The notes: generated by a model not told the origin, from the sequence alone. Shown: positions 52,173 through 61,782, numbered from the stretch's first letter. The stretch is 64,000 nt of DNA from Bacillus dicomae (GCF_006494425.1 NZ_VHIV01000002.1:1410248-1474247), one strand, 5' to 3'. Translations and numbers: made by a program.

Positions 52173-52307
52173 ATGATAGAAGTATGCGTTACAGTTAATT
52201 ATAAGAATAGAAACTATCAAACAAATGTTATTGTAAGCAAAAATACGGTATGGACAGAAATTAAACAATTGGCAGAAGAACAAGTCAAAAAACAGTGGGA
52301 TTTTTAA
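52173..52307 (+). CDS. Small conserved protein, tandem copy A (44 residues)
   Basis: Behind GAAAGGAGGAAACAGAAG. Encodes MIEVCVTVNYKNRNYQTNVI then VSKNTVWTEIKQLAEEQVKK and QWDF, a beta-beta-alpha pattern with one cysteine. Copy B downstream is about 80% identical in protein and shares the ribosome-site region, so both are probably real. No family recognised. Located between the Spx-like and Rrf2-type genes. Confidence 0.65.
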   Translation: MIEVCVTVNYKNRNYQTNVIVSKNTVWTEIKQLAEEQVKKQWDF

Positions 52308-52416
52308 ATTTGATTATTTGAAAAATGAAGTTGTAAGTTAGAGAGTATAACTAAATCCAAGACTTTTTAGCAATTAAATATAAAACAGAAATTTTTTTGA
52401 AAGGAGGAAACGGAAG

Positions 52417-52551
52417 ATGATAGAAGTATGCGTTACAGTTAATTTTAATGATAGAAATTATCAAACAAATGTTATTGTGAATAAAGATACGATATGGACA
52501 AAAATTAAACAGTTGGCAGAAGAGCAAGTGAAAAAACAATGGAGTCTTTAA
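52417..52551 (+). CDS. Small conserved protein, tandem copy B (44 residues)
   Basis: Behind GAAAGGAGGAAACGGAAG. Encodes MIEVCVTVNFNDRNYQTNVI then VNKDTIWTKIKQLAEEQVKK and QWSL. Differences from copy A are mostly conservative, and many base changes fall at third positions (for example GAAGAA to GAAGAG, GTC to GTG), the sign of selection on protein. The duplication includes about 30 bp upstream. Confidence 0.65.
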   Translation: MIEVCVTVNFNDRNYQTNVIVNKDTIWTKIKQLAEEQVKKQWSL

Positions 52552-52744
52552 ATGTATTTTTAATTTAAAAAGCTAAATGGAGTTATAGGATATAGGTGAG
52601 TTCGGATAAAATATAATGGGAGTTATTTTTTATATTAAGAAGGAACCTTATATATTTTAATGTTCGACTAACGTATCTGTAATATTTATGGCTACAGTAA
52701 GTTACTATGCGAGAAACATTATTCTTTATCGTAGGAGGAAAACC

Positions 52745-53158
52745 ATGAGCAGCGACTTTACCTTGGCCATTCACAGTTTAACTTATTTAGCTCTACAGCC
52801 AGACCGAATGTCAACAAGTAATGCGATTTCAGAAAGTGCAGGGGTTCACCCAGTACGTATTCGAAAAGTGTTAAGTTTGTTAAAAAAACATAAGTTTATT
52901 CAATCAAAAGAGGGTACTGGCGGAGGTTTTATTTTCGCTCGGGATTTAAGTGAAATTAACCTGTGGCATATTTATCAAATAACCTCTGATGGTGCTTTGC
53001 AACCTAAGTGTCCAGAATCAAATGACCAGTGTATTGTAGGTTTGAATATGAAAAAAGTTCTCTTCACTATTTTCTTAGGTGCGGAAGAACATCTAGGTGA
53101 ATATTTAAAGAATTATACAATGAAAGAAGTTGTTGATCTTATCAATCAAGAACGTTAA
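52745..53158 (+). CDS. Rrf2-family transcriptional regulator
   Basis: 137 residues from the ATG at 52745, behind GTAGGAGGAAAACC. Winged helix SSDFTLAIHSLTYLALQPDR then NAISESAGVHPVRIRKVLSL and GGGFIFARDLSEINLWHIY. Two cysteines in CPESNDQC replace the three-cysteine iron-sulfur site of IscR and NsrR, resembling YwnA or CymR types. It may sense thiol state. No target is evident besides the upstream small genes. Confidence 0.87.
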   Translation: MSSDFTLAIHSLTYLALQPDRMSTSNAISESAGVHPVRIRKVLSLLKKHKFIQSKEGTGGGFIFARDLSEINLWHIYQITSDGALQPKCPESNDQCIVGLNMKKVLFTIFLGAEEHLGEYLKNYTMKEVVDLINQER

Positions 53159-53284
53159 ACTGCTTAAATGTTATATATTCGTAAGTTTTTATAAAATAAA
53201 TGTAATAGAAAATATTACAGTTTAATTTTGTTTTTATTTCTTGTTTATCATCATTAAAAATAATTTGTAAGAAGGTGAAAAAGT

Positions 53285-53620
53285 ATGATGTCAAATAATA
53301 ATCATGTTTTAAAAGTAGGAGATTGGGTTCGAGGAGTATCGAATGAAGGTGAATTAATAGTTGGTTACATTGCATCACTTGATGATGTAGAAGATATAGC
53401 CACAGTTATTATTGTGAAACGTGACAACAAGTATACAATGAATGAAGCAATTTCACTTTATAGTAAACACGTTAACAAACTCCCTGAGTCAAAGGTAGTA
53501 AATAAGGAGCAAATCCTTTATCTGATAGACCTTGCATTATTAACAGGCGACGAAGAATGGTTTATTGAGCTTTCTTCAAAATTAAACTCGATAAAAGAGC
53601 TAGTTAATGAAGGGTTTTAA
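53285..53620 (+). CDS. IDEAL-domain protein
   Basis: 111 residues. The N-terminal half looks like an SH3-type barrel (LKVGDWVRGVSNEGELIVGY then IASLDDVEDIATVIIVKRDN). The C-terminal half contains the IDEAL-type helix pair ILYLIDLALLTGDEEWFIEL then SSKL. IDEAL proteins are Firmicute-specific, short and of unknown role, some linked to ComK or exoprotein control. Ribosome site GAAGGTGAAAAAG. Monocistronic. Confidence 0.65.
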   Translation: MMSNNNHVLKVGDWVRGVSNEGELIVGYIASLDDVEDIATVIIVKRDNKYTMNEAISLYSKHVNKLPESKVVNKEQILYLIDLALLTGDEEWFIELSSKLNSIKELVNEGF

Positions 53621-53714
53621 AGATTACATGATTTGCTTTTAATAGGTTGAAACGTGCAATAAGCAATAATATTATCTCTTTTGTTGCATTTTAATAAAAG
53701 AGGTGATTGATGGT

Positions 53715-54398
53715 ATGAAAATAAAAATAATTAGCATCATATGTTTTCTGAGTTTTTTATTACCCTGTATTTCCGCTCAAGCAATTGTAAAAATAGAAAA
53801 TAATAGAAATGAAAGCTTTGACATAGATTTAACCGGTTATGAACTTTATTCGTTTGGTGATTTTAATCAATTAGGTTATAAGATAACATCACTTACTCAA
53901 CTGTTTCTAGGGATAGTCCAAACAGAAGGTGAGTGGATTGATGAACCACGATTATATATTAAGGGAAATAAAGGTTATTTTCATCTTTGGAAAGCAGATG
54001 GTACGAATGTTCTTTATACCGTTGAAAAGAGCGGTGATTTTTGGAAAATTATAGATGTGAAAAGAAAGAAAATCAACAGAATACCTGTACCAAAACAGTT
54101 TTTAAAAGAAGTAGTCATGAATCTCTTATTAGAGCCGATAAGTCAAGAAGTTGAAAACTATTATAAGGAACCAAAACTATGGGATCGAGGCTCTGAAAAA
54201 ATACTTGAAATAAAAAAAGACGAAATAAACTCTATTTTCTATGTAACTGTTCAAATTCAAACCTTTGAGGGTGCACACAATCCGCCTTATGGAGAGGATA
54301 CAATCACTTTTCGCATAAAGGGAAACGATGTAAAAACGATTCATTATAAACGTAGAGATGTTCCTGAAGAAGAGTTAAAAAAACTGGAATTAAGATGA
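53715..54398 (+). CDS. Secreted DUF3888-like protein
   Basis: 227 residues from the ATG at 53715 (AGAGGTGATTG before it). Signal peptide MKIKIISIICFLSFLLPCIS then AQA. The mature protein has an N-terminal beta-rich part (GEWIDEPRLYIKGNKGYFHL) and a C-terminal part resembling DUF3888: VENYYKEPKLWDRGSEKILE then IQTFEGAHNPPYGEDTITFR. The TFEGAHNPPYG motif is the most telling. Probably exported or wall-associated; function unknown. Confidence 0.72.
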   Translation: MKIKIISIICFLSFLLPCISAQAIVKIENNRNESFDIDLTGYELYSFGDFNQLGYKITSLTQLFLGIVQTEGEWIDEPRLYIKGNKGYFHLWKADGTNVLYTVEKSGDFWKIIDVKRKKINRIPVPKQFLKEVVMNLLLEPISQEVENYYKEPKLWDRGSEKILEIKKDEINSIFYVTVQIQTFEGAHNPPYGEDTITFRIKGNDVKTIHYKRRDVPEEELKKLELR

Positions 54399-54443
54399 CA
54401 TTGTATTGAGTTGATTGCACATCTCTGATAATAATTGTTATGT

Positions 54444-54480
54444 AAATAAGCTGCCTGATATGGGCAGCTTATTTTATTTT
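54444..54480 (+). terminator. Rho-independent terminator
   Basis: AAATAAGCTGCC / GGCAGCTTATTT then TATTTTTT. Confidence 0.85.
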
Positions 54481-54980
54481 TTCATTTAGCGTAGGTTTTT
54501 GTAAAATGGTAGCAGTCCTCTTATTGCTATCAAGAAAAAAGCGTATCTTCCTAAAAATGTATATGAATGCAATGTTGATAATATATATCCTGAAAATTGG
54601 GTTGTATATTCAAAAAGATATTTCTTTTTAACCACATTAATTATTTATTAGAATATCTTTTTTAATTAAAATGAAATTTTTTGACAAAGGAGAATATAAG
54701 TATCTTTATAATGAGTAACTTGGATAAATAATATATGACTGTGTTTTATGCTAATTCATTCAGTTTTAAGCGATAGGAACAAGGGTTGCATGCGAACTGT
54801 AAAATATTATCCATATAAAATTATATCCAATTAATATTTCTGAAAATATAAAAATATTAATTTTATAAATATACACGTTATAATGAGGGCGTCGAGAGAA
54901 ATTTTATTATCTCTGGAGAAAATATAAAAAATGCGATTCTTAGTAAGAAAGGTGTGTGATTAGAGGCGAGATGTATGTAA
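54481..54980. other. Long AT-rich gap without a clear gene
   Basis: TTGACA at 54681 and TATAAT at 54707 are separated by 20 bp, too long for a good promoter. A GAGA/TCTC stem near 54893-54915 is weak. Only very short frames occur, such as ten codons at about 54930. Confidence 0.35.
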
Positions 54981-55148
54981 AGTACTTCAGTGGCTTATGT
55001 AATCAATACCATAAATGCTGCCGAAGTTATTAAAGTGATGTGTAGAATTGAGAAAGAAATGCCTCATAAATGAAGAGAGGCCGGTTTAGCTGAATTTACT
55101 GTTATAAGTAAAAAAAGAGAAACCACTAAAGTAATACACTGTTATTAG
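54981..55148 (+). pseudogene. Degenerate gene fragment with one in-frame stop
   Basis: One frame reads STSVAYVINTINAAEVIKVM then CRIEKEMPHK, a TGA at 55071-55073, then REAGLAEFTVISKKRETTKV then IHCY and stop at 55148. The protein-like composition on both sides of the single stop suggests a truncated, inactivated gene of unknown family. Over the hairpin-forming first part I also considered, and dropped, a riboswitch. Confidence 0.4.
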
Positions 55149-55411
55149 AAATGTTGCAACGTATTTATGAAGTCTATTCTATATTGTTCTCTTAAGGGTT
55201 CTTTATATAAAGAGCGGATATTTCGATTAAACTTTTTTGTTAACGCTAACAATTATATTAGGCCGCTAACTAGCGAATGTTTCAATTTGGATTCATTATG
55301 ATGAAGGACATACAATGTGGGGCAACTTGTAAGGAATTCATTTTCCCAAAAAGGAAGATATTCGTTAGCTATAAGAGAGATGCAGGAATAGATACAAGGG
55401 GGAGTTATTAT

Positions 55412-56731
55412 ATGAACGGGAATACTGCAAAGAAAATAGAAGTTCAAGCTGAAAATACCGCACTAAAAAATGAGCAATATGCAGATCCGAAAAAGTGGCA
55501 TAAGCAGGATACCACATGGGCACTCAGTCTATTTGGAACTGCAATTGGAGCAGGGGTGCTCTTTTTACCGATTAATGCAGGTTCAGGTGGTTTATTATCA
55601 TTACTACTAATTACATTGCTTGCATATCCAGTTATGTATTACTCACATAGGGCACTTGCTAAAATGATATACGCTTCTAATTCTGCTGATGAGGGGATCA
55701 CAGGTACAATTAGAGAGTATTTCGGAAATAAAGCGAGTATCATTTTTAACATCGTATATTTCGGTTCAATTTATACAATCGTACTAATGTATTCGGTTGC
55801 GCTTACAAATACTGCAAGTAGTTTTATCGTGCATCAATTGCACATGCCAGAGCCTCCAAGGGCTATTTTATCACTTGTATTAGTTCTTGGTCTTATCGCT
55901 ATACTGAATTTTGGTCAAGATATTACTGTAAAGGTCATGAGTATGCTAGTGTATCCTTTCATAGTTTCTCTACTGTTTATCGCAATATCTTTAATTCCAC
56001 AGTGGAATACGTCAATGCTTAGCTTTTCAGCTGTTTCTACTGCTTCAACAGGAACAGGATATTTTGGAACGATATTGATGATTTTACCAATCATCGTATT
56101 TTCATTTAATCATTCACCTATGATTTCATCATTTGTTGTGAAACAGAGAGCTACGTATGGAATCGAAGCTACTGATGCTAAATGTGCGCAAATACAAAAA
56201 GTTTGTTATATTATGACATTCGTTGTAGTTATGTTCTTCGTTTGGAGTAGTGCACTAAGCTTGACTCCAGAGGATTTAAAAATGGCGAAAGAGCAAAACT
56301 TATCAATCCTTTCATATCTTGCGAATGAACTTAATTCACCTGTAATCACAATTGCAGCTCCAATCATTGCTTTTGTGGCTATTACAAAATCTTTCCTTGG
56401 CCATTATATCGGAGCATTTGAAGTAATGCGTGACATGATTATTAAGTTCGGTAAATCACGTGGAAAAGTAATTGAAGAAAAAACAATTAAGACAATCGTT
56501 CTTACTTTTGTTGTATTATCATGCTGGTTTGTTGCTTATACAAATCCAAGTATTCTTGGACTTATTGATTCTCTAAGTGGCCCATTAGTTGCTGCTATCT
56601 TATGTTTATTACCGATGTATGCGATTCAAAAAGTACCAGTACTGGCTAAATACAAAGGGAAAATGAGCAACGTATTTGTTATTATTGTAGGTGTACTTAC
56701 TGTTTTAGCAAGTATTAAGTCATTATTCTAA
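55412..56731 (+). CDS. HAAAP-family amino acid transporter (SdaC/TdcC-like)
   Basis: 439 residues. The ATG at 55412, behind AAGGGGGAG, is preferred over far-upstream starts whose extension is not protein-like. Eleven membrane helices; the first contains TTWALSLFGTAIGAGVLFLP, the substrate/sodium-site motif of the family, preceded by a soluble tail with DPKKWHKQD as in SdaC. FSFNHSPMISSFV is also characteristic. Proton-coupled uptake of serine or threonine at the membrane is the likely role. The 260 bp leader shows no secure riboswitch. Confidence 0.9.
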   Translation: MNGNTAKKIEVQAENTALKNEQYADPKKWHKQDTTWALSLFGTAIGAGVLFLPINAGSGGLLSLLLITLLAYPVMYYSHRALAKMIYASNSADEGITGTIREYFGNKASIIFNIVYFGSIYTIVLMYSVALTNTASSFIVHQLHMPEPPRAILSLVLVLGLIAILNFGQDITVKVMSMLVYPFIVSLLFIAISLIPQWNTSMLSFSAVSTASTGTGYFGTILMILPIIVFSFNHSPMISSFVVKQRATYGIEATDAKCAQIQKVCYIMTFVVVMFFVWSSALSLTPEDLKMAKEQNLSILSYLANELNSPVITIAAPIIAFVAITKSFLGHYIGAFEVMRDMIIKFGKSRGKVIEEKTIKTIVLTFVVLSCWFVAYTNPSILGLIDSLSGPLVAAILCLLPMYAIQKVPVLAKYKGKMSNVFVIIVGVLTVLASIKSLF

Positions 56732-56817
56732 TTCACTATTGTAATGAATTAAATTTATATAAATAATTTTATTCATCCAATAGTTTCAAGATCTAAAACT
56801 AAAAAAATTAAAGTACT

Positions 56818-56862
56818 AAGCGCCTACCATATTAGTCACACATAATATGGTAGGCGCTTTTA
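56818..56862 (+). terminator. Rho-independent terminator
   Basis: AAGCGCCTACCATATTA / TAATATGGTAGGCGCTT, 17 bp perfect with an 8-nt loop, then TTATC. Confidence 0.9.
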
Positions 56863-56942
56863 TCTTTAGTAATTGAATAGTATATGTCTCTACCTGGGTC
56901 TTATTTAATATTTCAAAATGTGTATTGAAAATCTGAAGTTTT

Positions 56943-56992
56943 AAAAGTATCATATACATATTCAAACATTTGAAGATGTATATGATACTTTT
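56943..56992. promoter_or_regulatory. Long inverted repeat before arsR-like gene, candidate operator
   Basis: A 17-bp perfect stem (AAAAGTATCATATACAT at 56943-56959 with 56976-56992) continues inward as TTCAA / TTGAA around ACAT, with one mismatch. The inner TTCAAACATTTGAA has the size and symmetry of an ArsR/SmtB operator. It lies 34 bp before the regulator start, so it could also act in the mRNA. Confidence 0.6.
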
Positions 56993-57025
56993 TAAAAAAT
57001 GAGGATAGGTAATGGAGGGGTTTGA

Positions 57026-57379
57026 ATGGGAAACGAAATGCAACAATTTAAAGCAGATTTCTTTAAAGCATTAGCACATCCTTTGCGAATAGGTATTTTA
57101 GAATTATTGTCAGAAGGTGAAAAAAGCGTAAATGAAATTCAAGCTATTTTAAATAAGGAAGGATCAGCTGTTTCTCAGCAGTTAAGTGTACTACGCTCAA
57201 AAAATATTGTTGTTGGTACGAAAGATGGGAAAAGAGTTTTATATTCTTTACGAGATCCTATCATTGTGGATTTATTGGTTGTTGCACGGAAGATTTTTAA
57301 CAATCATTTAATCGATACGATTTCAATGTTAGAGGAGCTAGATGAAGTAGAAGGTGAACTGATAAGCAAGGAGGGATAG
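57026..57379 (+). CDS. ArsR/SmtB-family transcriptional regulator
   Basis: 117 residues. FKALAHPLRIGILELLSEGE then VNEIQAILNKEGSAVSQQLS (helix-turn-helix) and GTKDGKRVLYSLRDPIIVDL (wing). No cysteine is present, so metal sensing through the usual CxC site is excluded; other residues or anions might be sensed. First gene of a three-gene operon with a Cys-rich protein and a SulP transporter. Ribosome site ATGGAGGGG. Confidence 0.9.
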   Translation: MGNEMQQFKADFFKALAHPLRIGILELLSEGEKSVNEIQAILNKEGSAVSQQLSVLRSKNIVVGTKDGKRVLYSLRDPIIVDLLVVARKIFNNHLIDTISMLEELDEVEGELISKEG

Positions 57380-57380
57380 G

Positions 57381-57821
57381 TTGAGTATTGAAGTAAAGAA
57401 AGAGGACATCATCCAACATGGGATTGAAATATTTCGCTTATCAGGAGCTTATCACGTTTGTAAAGTTTGTATTAACAGTGGGAATTCTTGTTGTTTTTCA
57501 TGCCAGCATTTACAAGATGGAGTTGGATGTCAACAAAGGAATACAACTTGTACAGCTTGGTTGTGTGGGATGCAAGGTTTTTTATTTGACCAAATAGGAT
57601 TACTAGATGAATGGGATCGTTTTTGGAGTGAAATTCCAGGACAAATGTTTCGTAGAGATAGTACTCCAGATACGGTAAGGATTACATCGTTTATTGATAC
57701 GAAGAAGCTAGATAGCCGTGATGGAGAACAGCTAGCGGAAAGGTTGAAATCCTATGTACAAGAAGGTGGCGATATAGGTAAATTAGAGCGCCATTTAAGC
57801 AAAACGTATAGTGAATATTAA
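57381..57821 (+). CDS. Cysteine-rich protein of the arsR-sulP operon
   Basis: 146 residues, TTG start 1 bp after the arsR stop, with AAGGAGGG inside that gene. Eight or nine cysteines cluster within residues 27-62: HVCKVCINSGNSCCFSCQHL then GCQQRNTTCTAWLCG. The spacing suggests a zinc or iron-sulfur site. The rest is helical and acidic. I do not recognise the family. Position between an anion-linked regulator and an anion transporter hints at a redox or metal-sensing accessory. Confidence 0.72.
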   Translation: MSIEVKKEDIIQHGIEIFRLSGAYHVCKVCINSGNSCCFSCQHLQDGVGCQQRNTTCTAWLCGMQGFLFDQIGLLDEWDRFWSEIPGQMFRRDSTPDTVRITSFIDTKKLDSRDGEQLAERLKSYVQEGGDIGKLERHLSKTYSEY

Positions 57822-57909
57822 TCTTTTGTAAAAATGAAGATTTCATGTATAAGGAATGAGAAATGTATTTGCAATCCGGATTGATTAAAATAGAAAAGAA
57901 GGGTTTGTA

Positions 57910-59664
57910 ATGAGAGGTTTATTTACGGGAAGGTTTGAAGGCTATTCATTAGGGCATTTTCAAAAGGATCTTCTTTCGGGAATGATTGTTGGAGTTGTTG
58001 CGATTCCACTTGCTATGTCTTTTGCTATAGCTTCTGGCGTTAAGCCGGAGTATGGGATTTATACAACTTGTATTGCCGGGATACTTATTTCAATGTTTGG
58101 TGGTTCGAAGTATCAAATTGGAGGACCTACAGGTGCTTTTGTTCCGATTCTTTTAGGAGTTGTAATTACCTATGGATACGAAAATTTACTACTCGCGGGT
58201 TTAATGGCTGGAATTATTTTATGTCTTATGGGAATCTTCAAGCTAGGCTCTTTAATTAAATTTATTCCACGTCCTGTAACAATTGGCTTTACGTCAGGGA
58301 TTGCTGTTATTATCTTTACGGGACAAATAGCTAGTTTTTTAGGTTTAACAGGTATAAAAAAGCATGAGGAATTTTTAGCGAATCTGAAGGAACTCTTCAC
58401 TCATATTAATACTACCAATTTTTATAGTGTTATAACTGCTTTGATTTGCTTTTTTGTTATAATCACAACACCAAAGATTTTGCCGAAAGTGCCAGGTTCA
58501 TTAGTAGGCGTTGTTATTTCAACTATAATTGCAACTGTATTTTTCTCAGGCCATGTACCTACTATTGGTACAGCATACGGTACGATTCCAAATACACTTC
58601 CGCAGTTTGATATACCAGAAATTACATTAGCACGTATAGAACAGTTAATTGGTCCTGCATTTGTTATTGCGATGCTTGGCGGGATTGAATCTCTTTTATC
58701 CGCTGTCGTAGCAGATGGTATGACAAATAGTAAACATAACAGTAATAAAGAGCTTATCGGTCAGGGGATTGCCAATATTGTTACCCCGTTATTTGGCGGA
58801 ATTCCGGCGACTGGAGCAATTGCTCGTACAGCGACTAATATTAAAAGTGGGGCTGTATCTCCGATGTCGGGTATTATTCATGGGGGATTTGTGTTATTGA
58901 CACTTTTACTGTTAGCTCCATATGCTTCACATATTCCTCTTGCTAGTATGGCTCCTATTTTAATGGTGGTAGCTTGGAATATGAGCGAGCAAAAACATTT
59001 TTATCACATCCTTAAAATGAAGACAGGAGATTCTCTTGTATTACTAGTAACATTTTTACTTACTGTATTCACTAGTTTAACAACAGCTGTGGAAATCGGT
59101 CTTATTTTAGCTGTTATTTTGTTTACAAAACGTATGAGTAATATGCTTGTTATATCTAAAGTGCTTCCTGATCATACAAAAAAGAATGAAAAATTGTTAC
59201 CACATGTTGTAAATAAAGCTCATGATTGCCCACAAATTAGTATTTATACAATAGAAGGGCCATTATTCTTTGGGGCTGCTCAAACATTTGAACAAAATAT
59301 TTTAGCAACTATTCATTATAAACCTAAAGTTTTAATTTTACGTATGGGAAAAGTTCCTTTTATTGATACGACAGGAGAGTCGTATTTTAGGAATATTGTT
59401 CAGCATTTCCAAAAACAAGGTGGCGTACTTCTTATTTCAGGAATTCAATCGGAGTTAAAAATAGCTCTAGATAAGAACGGATTGTATGCTGAGATTGGGG
59501 AAGAAAATTTCTTTGATCACACAGGAGAAGCTATTGATTGTGCTTTAAGACATTTGAATACAAAAAAATGTATAGGGTGTAAGCATTTCGCTTTTCATGA
59601 ATGCACCGGGCTTTCTCAGGAGATGAATACAAGAAAGAATAAAGCAAATGCATTAGAATATTAA
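57910..59664 (+). CDS. SulP-family anion transporter with STAS domain
   Basis: 584 residues. The SulP core includes YGIYTTCIAGILISMFGGSK then YQIGGPTGAFVPIL and GGIPATGAIARTATNIKSGA, with 12-14 helices to about residue 410. The C-terminal STAS domain follows (IYTIEGPLFFGAAQTFEQNI then LILRMGKVPFIDTTG). A short tail carries CIGCKHFAFHEC, a three-cysteine patch. Moves sulfate, bicarbonate or similar anions. Operon with arsR-like and Cys-rich genes. Confidence 0.92.
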   Translation: MRGLFTGRFEGYSLGHFQKDLLSGMIVGVVAIPLAMSFAIASGVKPEYGIYTTCIAGILISMFGGSKYQIGGPTGAFVPILLGVVITYGYENLLLAGLMAGIILCLMGIFKLGSLIKFIPRPVTIGFTSGIAVIIFTGQIASFLGLTGIKKHEEFLANLKELFTHINTTNFYSVITALICFFVIITTPKILPKVPGSLVGVVISTIIATVFFSGHVPTIGTAYGTIPNTLPQFDIPEITLARIEQLIGPAFVIAMLGGIESLLSAVVADGMTNSKHNSNKELIGQGIANIVTPLFGGIPATGAIARTATNIKSGAVSPMSGIIHGGFVLLTLLLLAPYASHIPLASMAPILMVVAWNMSEQKHFYHILKMKTGDSLVLLVTFLLTVFTSLTTAVEIGLILAVILFTKRMSNMLVISKVLPDHTKKNEKLLPHVVNKAHDCPQISIYTIEGPLFFGAAQTFEQNILATIHYKPKVLILRMGKVPFIDTTGESYFRNIVQHFQKQGGVLLISGIQSELKIALDKNGLYAEIGEENFFDHTGEAIDCALRHLNTKKCIGCKHFAFHECTGLSQEMNTRKNKANALEY

Positions 59665-59699
59665 AAAGTTTACTTTGGAGAATGTGGAGGAAATAAAAT

Positions 59700-60041
59700 A
59701 TGTCAAATTTACCAAACTGTCCAAAATGTAATTCAGAATACACTTACGAAGATGGAAATCTTTTTGTTTGTCCAGAATGTGCTCATGAGTGGACTTTAGA
59801 ATCAAAAACTGAAAATAGTGAAGATACAAAGGTAATTAAAGATGCAAATGGAAATATTTTAAACGATGGTGATTCTGTAACAGTAATTAAAGATCTTAAA
59901 GTAAAAGGGACTTCATCAGTCGTAAAAATTGGTACAAAAGTAAAAAGCATCCGATTAGTTGATGGAGACCATGATATTGACTGTAAAATTGATGGTTTTG
60001 GAGCTATGAAATTAAAATCTGAGTTTGTTAAAAAGGTATAG
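59700..60041 (+). CDS. yjdM: YjdM/PhnA-family zinc-ribbon protein
   Basis: 113 residues. The N-terminal zinc ribbon is [20 protein letters not shown] then VCPECAHEW (CxxC and CxxC), and the C-terminal SH3-like part is [20 protein letters not shown] then DLKVKG. This is the typical YjdM pattern; the old name as a phosphonoacetate hydrolase is not supported. Ribosome site TGGAGGAAATAAA, 35 bp after the SulP gene, so it may be cotranscribed. Confidence 0.93.
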   Translation: MSNLPNCPKCNSEYTYEDGNLFVCPECAHEWTLESKTENSEDTKVIKDANGNILNDGDSVTVIKDLKVKGTSSVVKIGTKVKSIRLVDGDHDIDCKIDGFGAMKLKSEFVKKV

Positions 60042-60111
60042 ATATTATTCTATTAAATAAATGAATATATATAGTTCTTCCTGTTGTACCTTATGTTCAG
60101 CGGAATTACCC

Positions 60112-60168
60112 TCATGTTAATACTAAAACCCACCTTATTATAAAAGGTGGGTTTTAGTATTAACATGA
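60112..60168. terminator. Very strong bidirectional terminator
   Basis: A 25-bp perfect inverted repeat (arms 60112-60136 and 60144-60168) with a 7-nt loop, core AAAACCCACCTT. It lies between the convergent yjdM and VOC genes. Confidence 0.9.
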
Positions 60169-60230
60169 GAAAATGTAGTATCTATTCACAAGGCTATTAT
60201 AGGACTTGTAACCATCTTGATTTATATGAA

Positions 60231-60713
60231 TTAGTCACGTCTAAATGGACCTTTTGGAGCAATTAGCTCTAAATTAGTACCATCTGGATCACGGAAGTAA
60301 GCAACGCCTGTACCAAATCCAGATTTCAAGCCGTCTTCTTCTTGAAAGACAATTGGTTCTCCATCTGGTTCTACCCCAATTGCTTTTAGACGTTCTACAG
60401 CAGCATCGATATCTTCTACTTCAAAACAAAGATGCATCGCACTAATTTGGTCATTTGAGTAAGATGTTTTAGCTGATTTAGGGACAACGTATTCTAGAAT
60501 ATCGATATTTAAATTGTCTAAGTGAAGGTTGGCATATTTAATACGAGTATCATCAAGTCCTTGAGTTTGCGCCATTCTTTTTCCGCCAATTTCATCGATG
60601 TTTGATACTTTCTTACCTGTTAATGCTTCATAAAAAACGATAGATTTTTCTAGATTGCTTACTGTAATTCCAACGTGATTTACTTGTGAGAAGCCTGCTG
60701 TTTTTTCACTCAT
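60231..60713 (-). CDS. VOC-family (glyoxalase-fold) protein
   Basis: 160 residues. Start behind ATAGGAGGAAAC. QVNHVGITVSNLEKSIVFYE carries the first His ligand, SAMHLCFEVEDIDAAVERLK the second, and YFRDPDGTNLELI the terminal Glu, so the metal site of dioxygenase or epimerase type looks intact. Resembles methylmalonyl-CoA epimerase or lactoylglutathione lyase-like proteins. The substrate is open. Confidence 0.88.
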   Translation of the reverse strand: MSEKTAGFSQVNHVGITVSNLEKSIVFYEALTGKKVSNIDEIGGKRMAQTQGLDDTRIKYANLHLDNLNIDILEYVVPKSAKTSYSNDQISAMHLCFEVEDIDAAVERLKAIGVEPDGEPIVFQEEDGLKSGFGTGVAYFRDPDGTNLELIAPKGPFRRD

Positions 60714-61040
60714 TTTTGTTTCCTCCTATTTTTTAGGTGGTGCAATGTATTCGTTTCACCAATCTTTTACTGTAATTAAAATGAGCTTTTAGTAGAAGTT
60801 CTATTCTATGTCTTTTGTAACAAGACAAGAGAAATATAAGAATGTTTTTTGATTAGAAAAGAATCTAGTATCGACTAGGTATTTTTTATTTTTTATTTGT
60901 CTTAATGAAAAATTGATGGATTTGAATTACAACCATTGAGCAAAAAGAGTTTGTTATTAAAAATATTAGTCATTAGTACATACATTTTTAATAAGTTAAA
61001 TATATTTCATAATAGTCTCTGTAAGATGGGGATAAGTAGA
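60714..61040. other. Intergenic region before operator module 8
   Basis: AT-rich DNA upstream of the VOC gene, with no open frame or palindrome to support. It presumably holds the VOC promoter. Confidence 0.35.
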
Positions 61041-61150
61041 ATAGTACTTTAAAGTACCTATAGCACTTTAAAGTGCGTACTTTTTATCACCTTGAATATC
61101 ATTCATAATAGCACCTGTAAGAAGAAAATAAGCTTTACGGTACTAGCTAT
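61041..61150 (+). promoter_or_regulatory. HxlR-type operator module, copy 8
   Basis: AGTACTTTAAAGTACCTATA then GCACTTTAAAGTGCGTACTT, then TTCATAATAGCACCTGTAAG and AAGCTTTACGGTACTAG. The last block is also found in the MFS modules, so the whole promoter was copied. It precedes the UPF0303 gene. Confidence 0.8.
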
Positions 61151-61214
61151 TTGATGTTACAGCAGTTTATTTAGATTCAGATTGATTGAAAGTTGATACT
61201 TTAGAATTCAATAA

Positions 61215-61739
<525 letters not shown>

Positions 61740-61782
61740 TTGTAGCTAGTGAATAGATAATTAATTTTAGGGGGCAATACTT

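Noticed and set aside
54960-55060. Possible lysine riboswitch before the SdaC-type gene (GATTAGAGGC...AAAGTA...GCTGCCGAAG)
   Set aside because: Only short stretches resemble the L-box. The later stems and a terminator are missing, and the same bases read as protein-like sequence.
59700-60041. Phosphonoacetate hydrolase (PhnA) function for the YjdM-type protein
   Set aside because: The zinc ribbon and SH3-like layout are those of YjdM. The hydrolase of the same old name is a different, larger enzyme.
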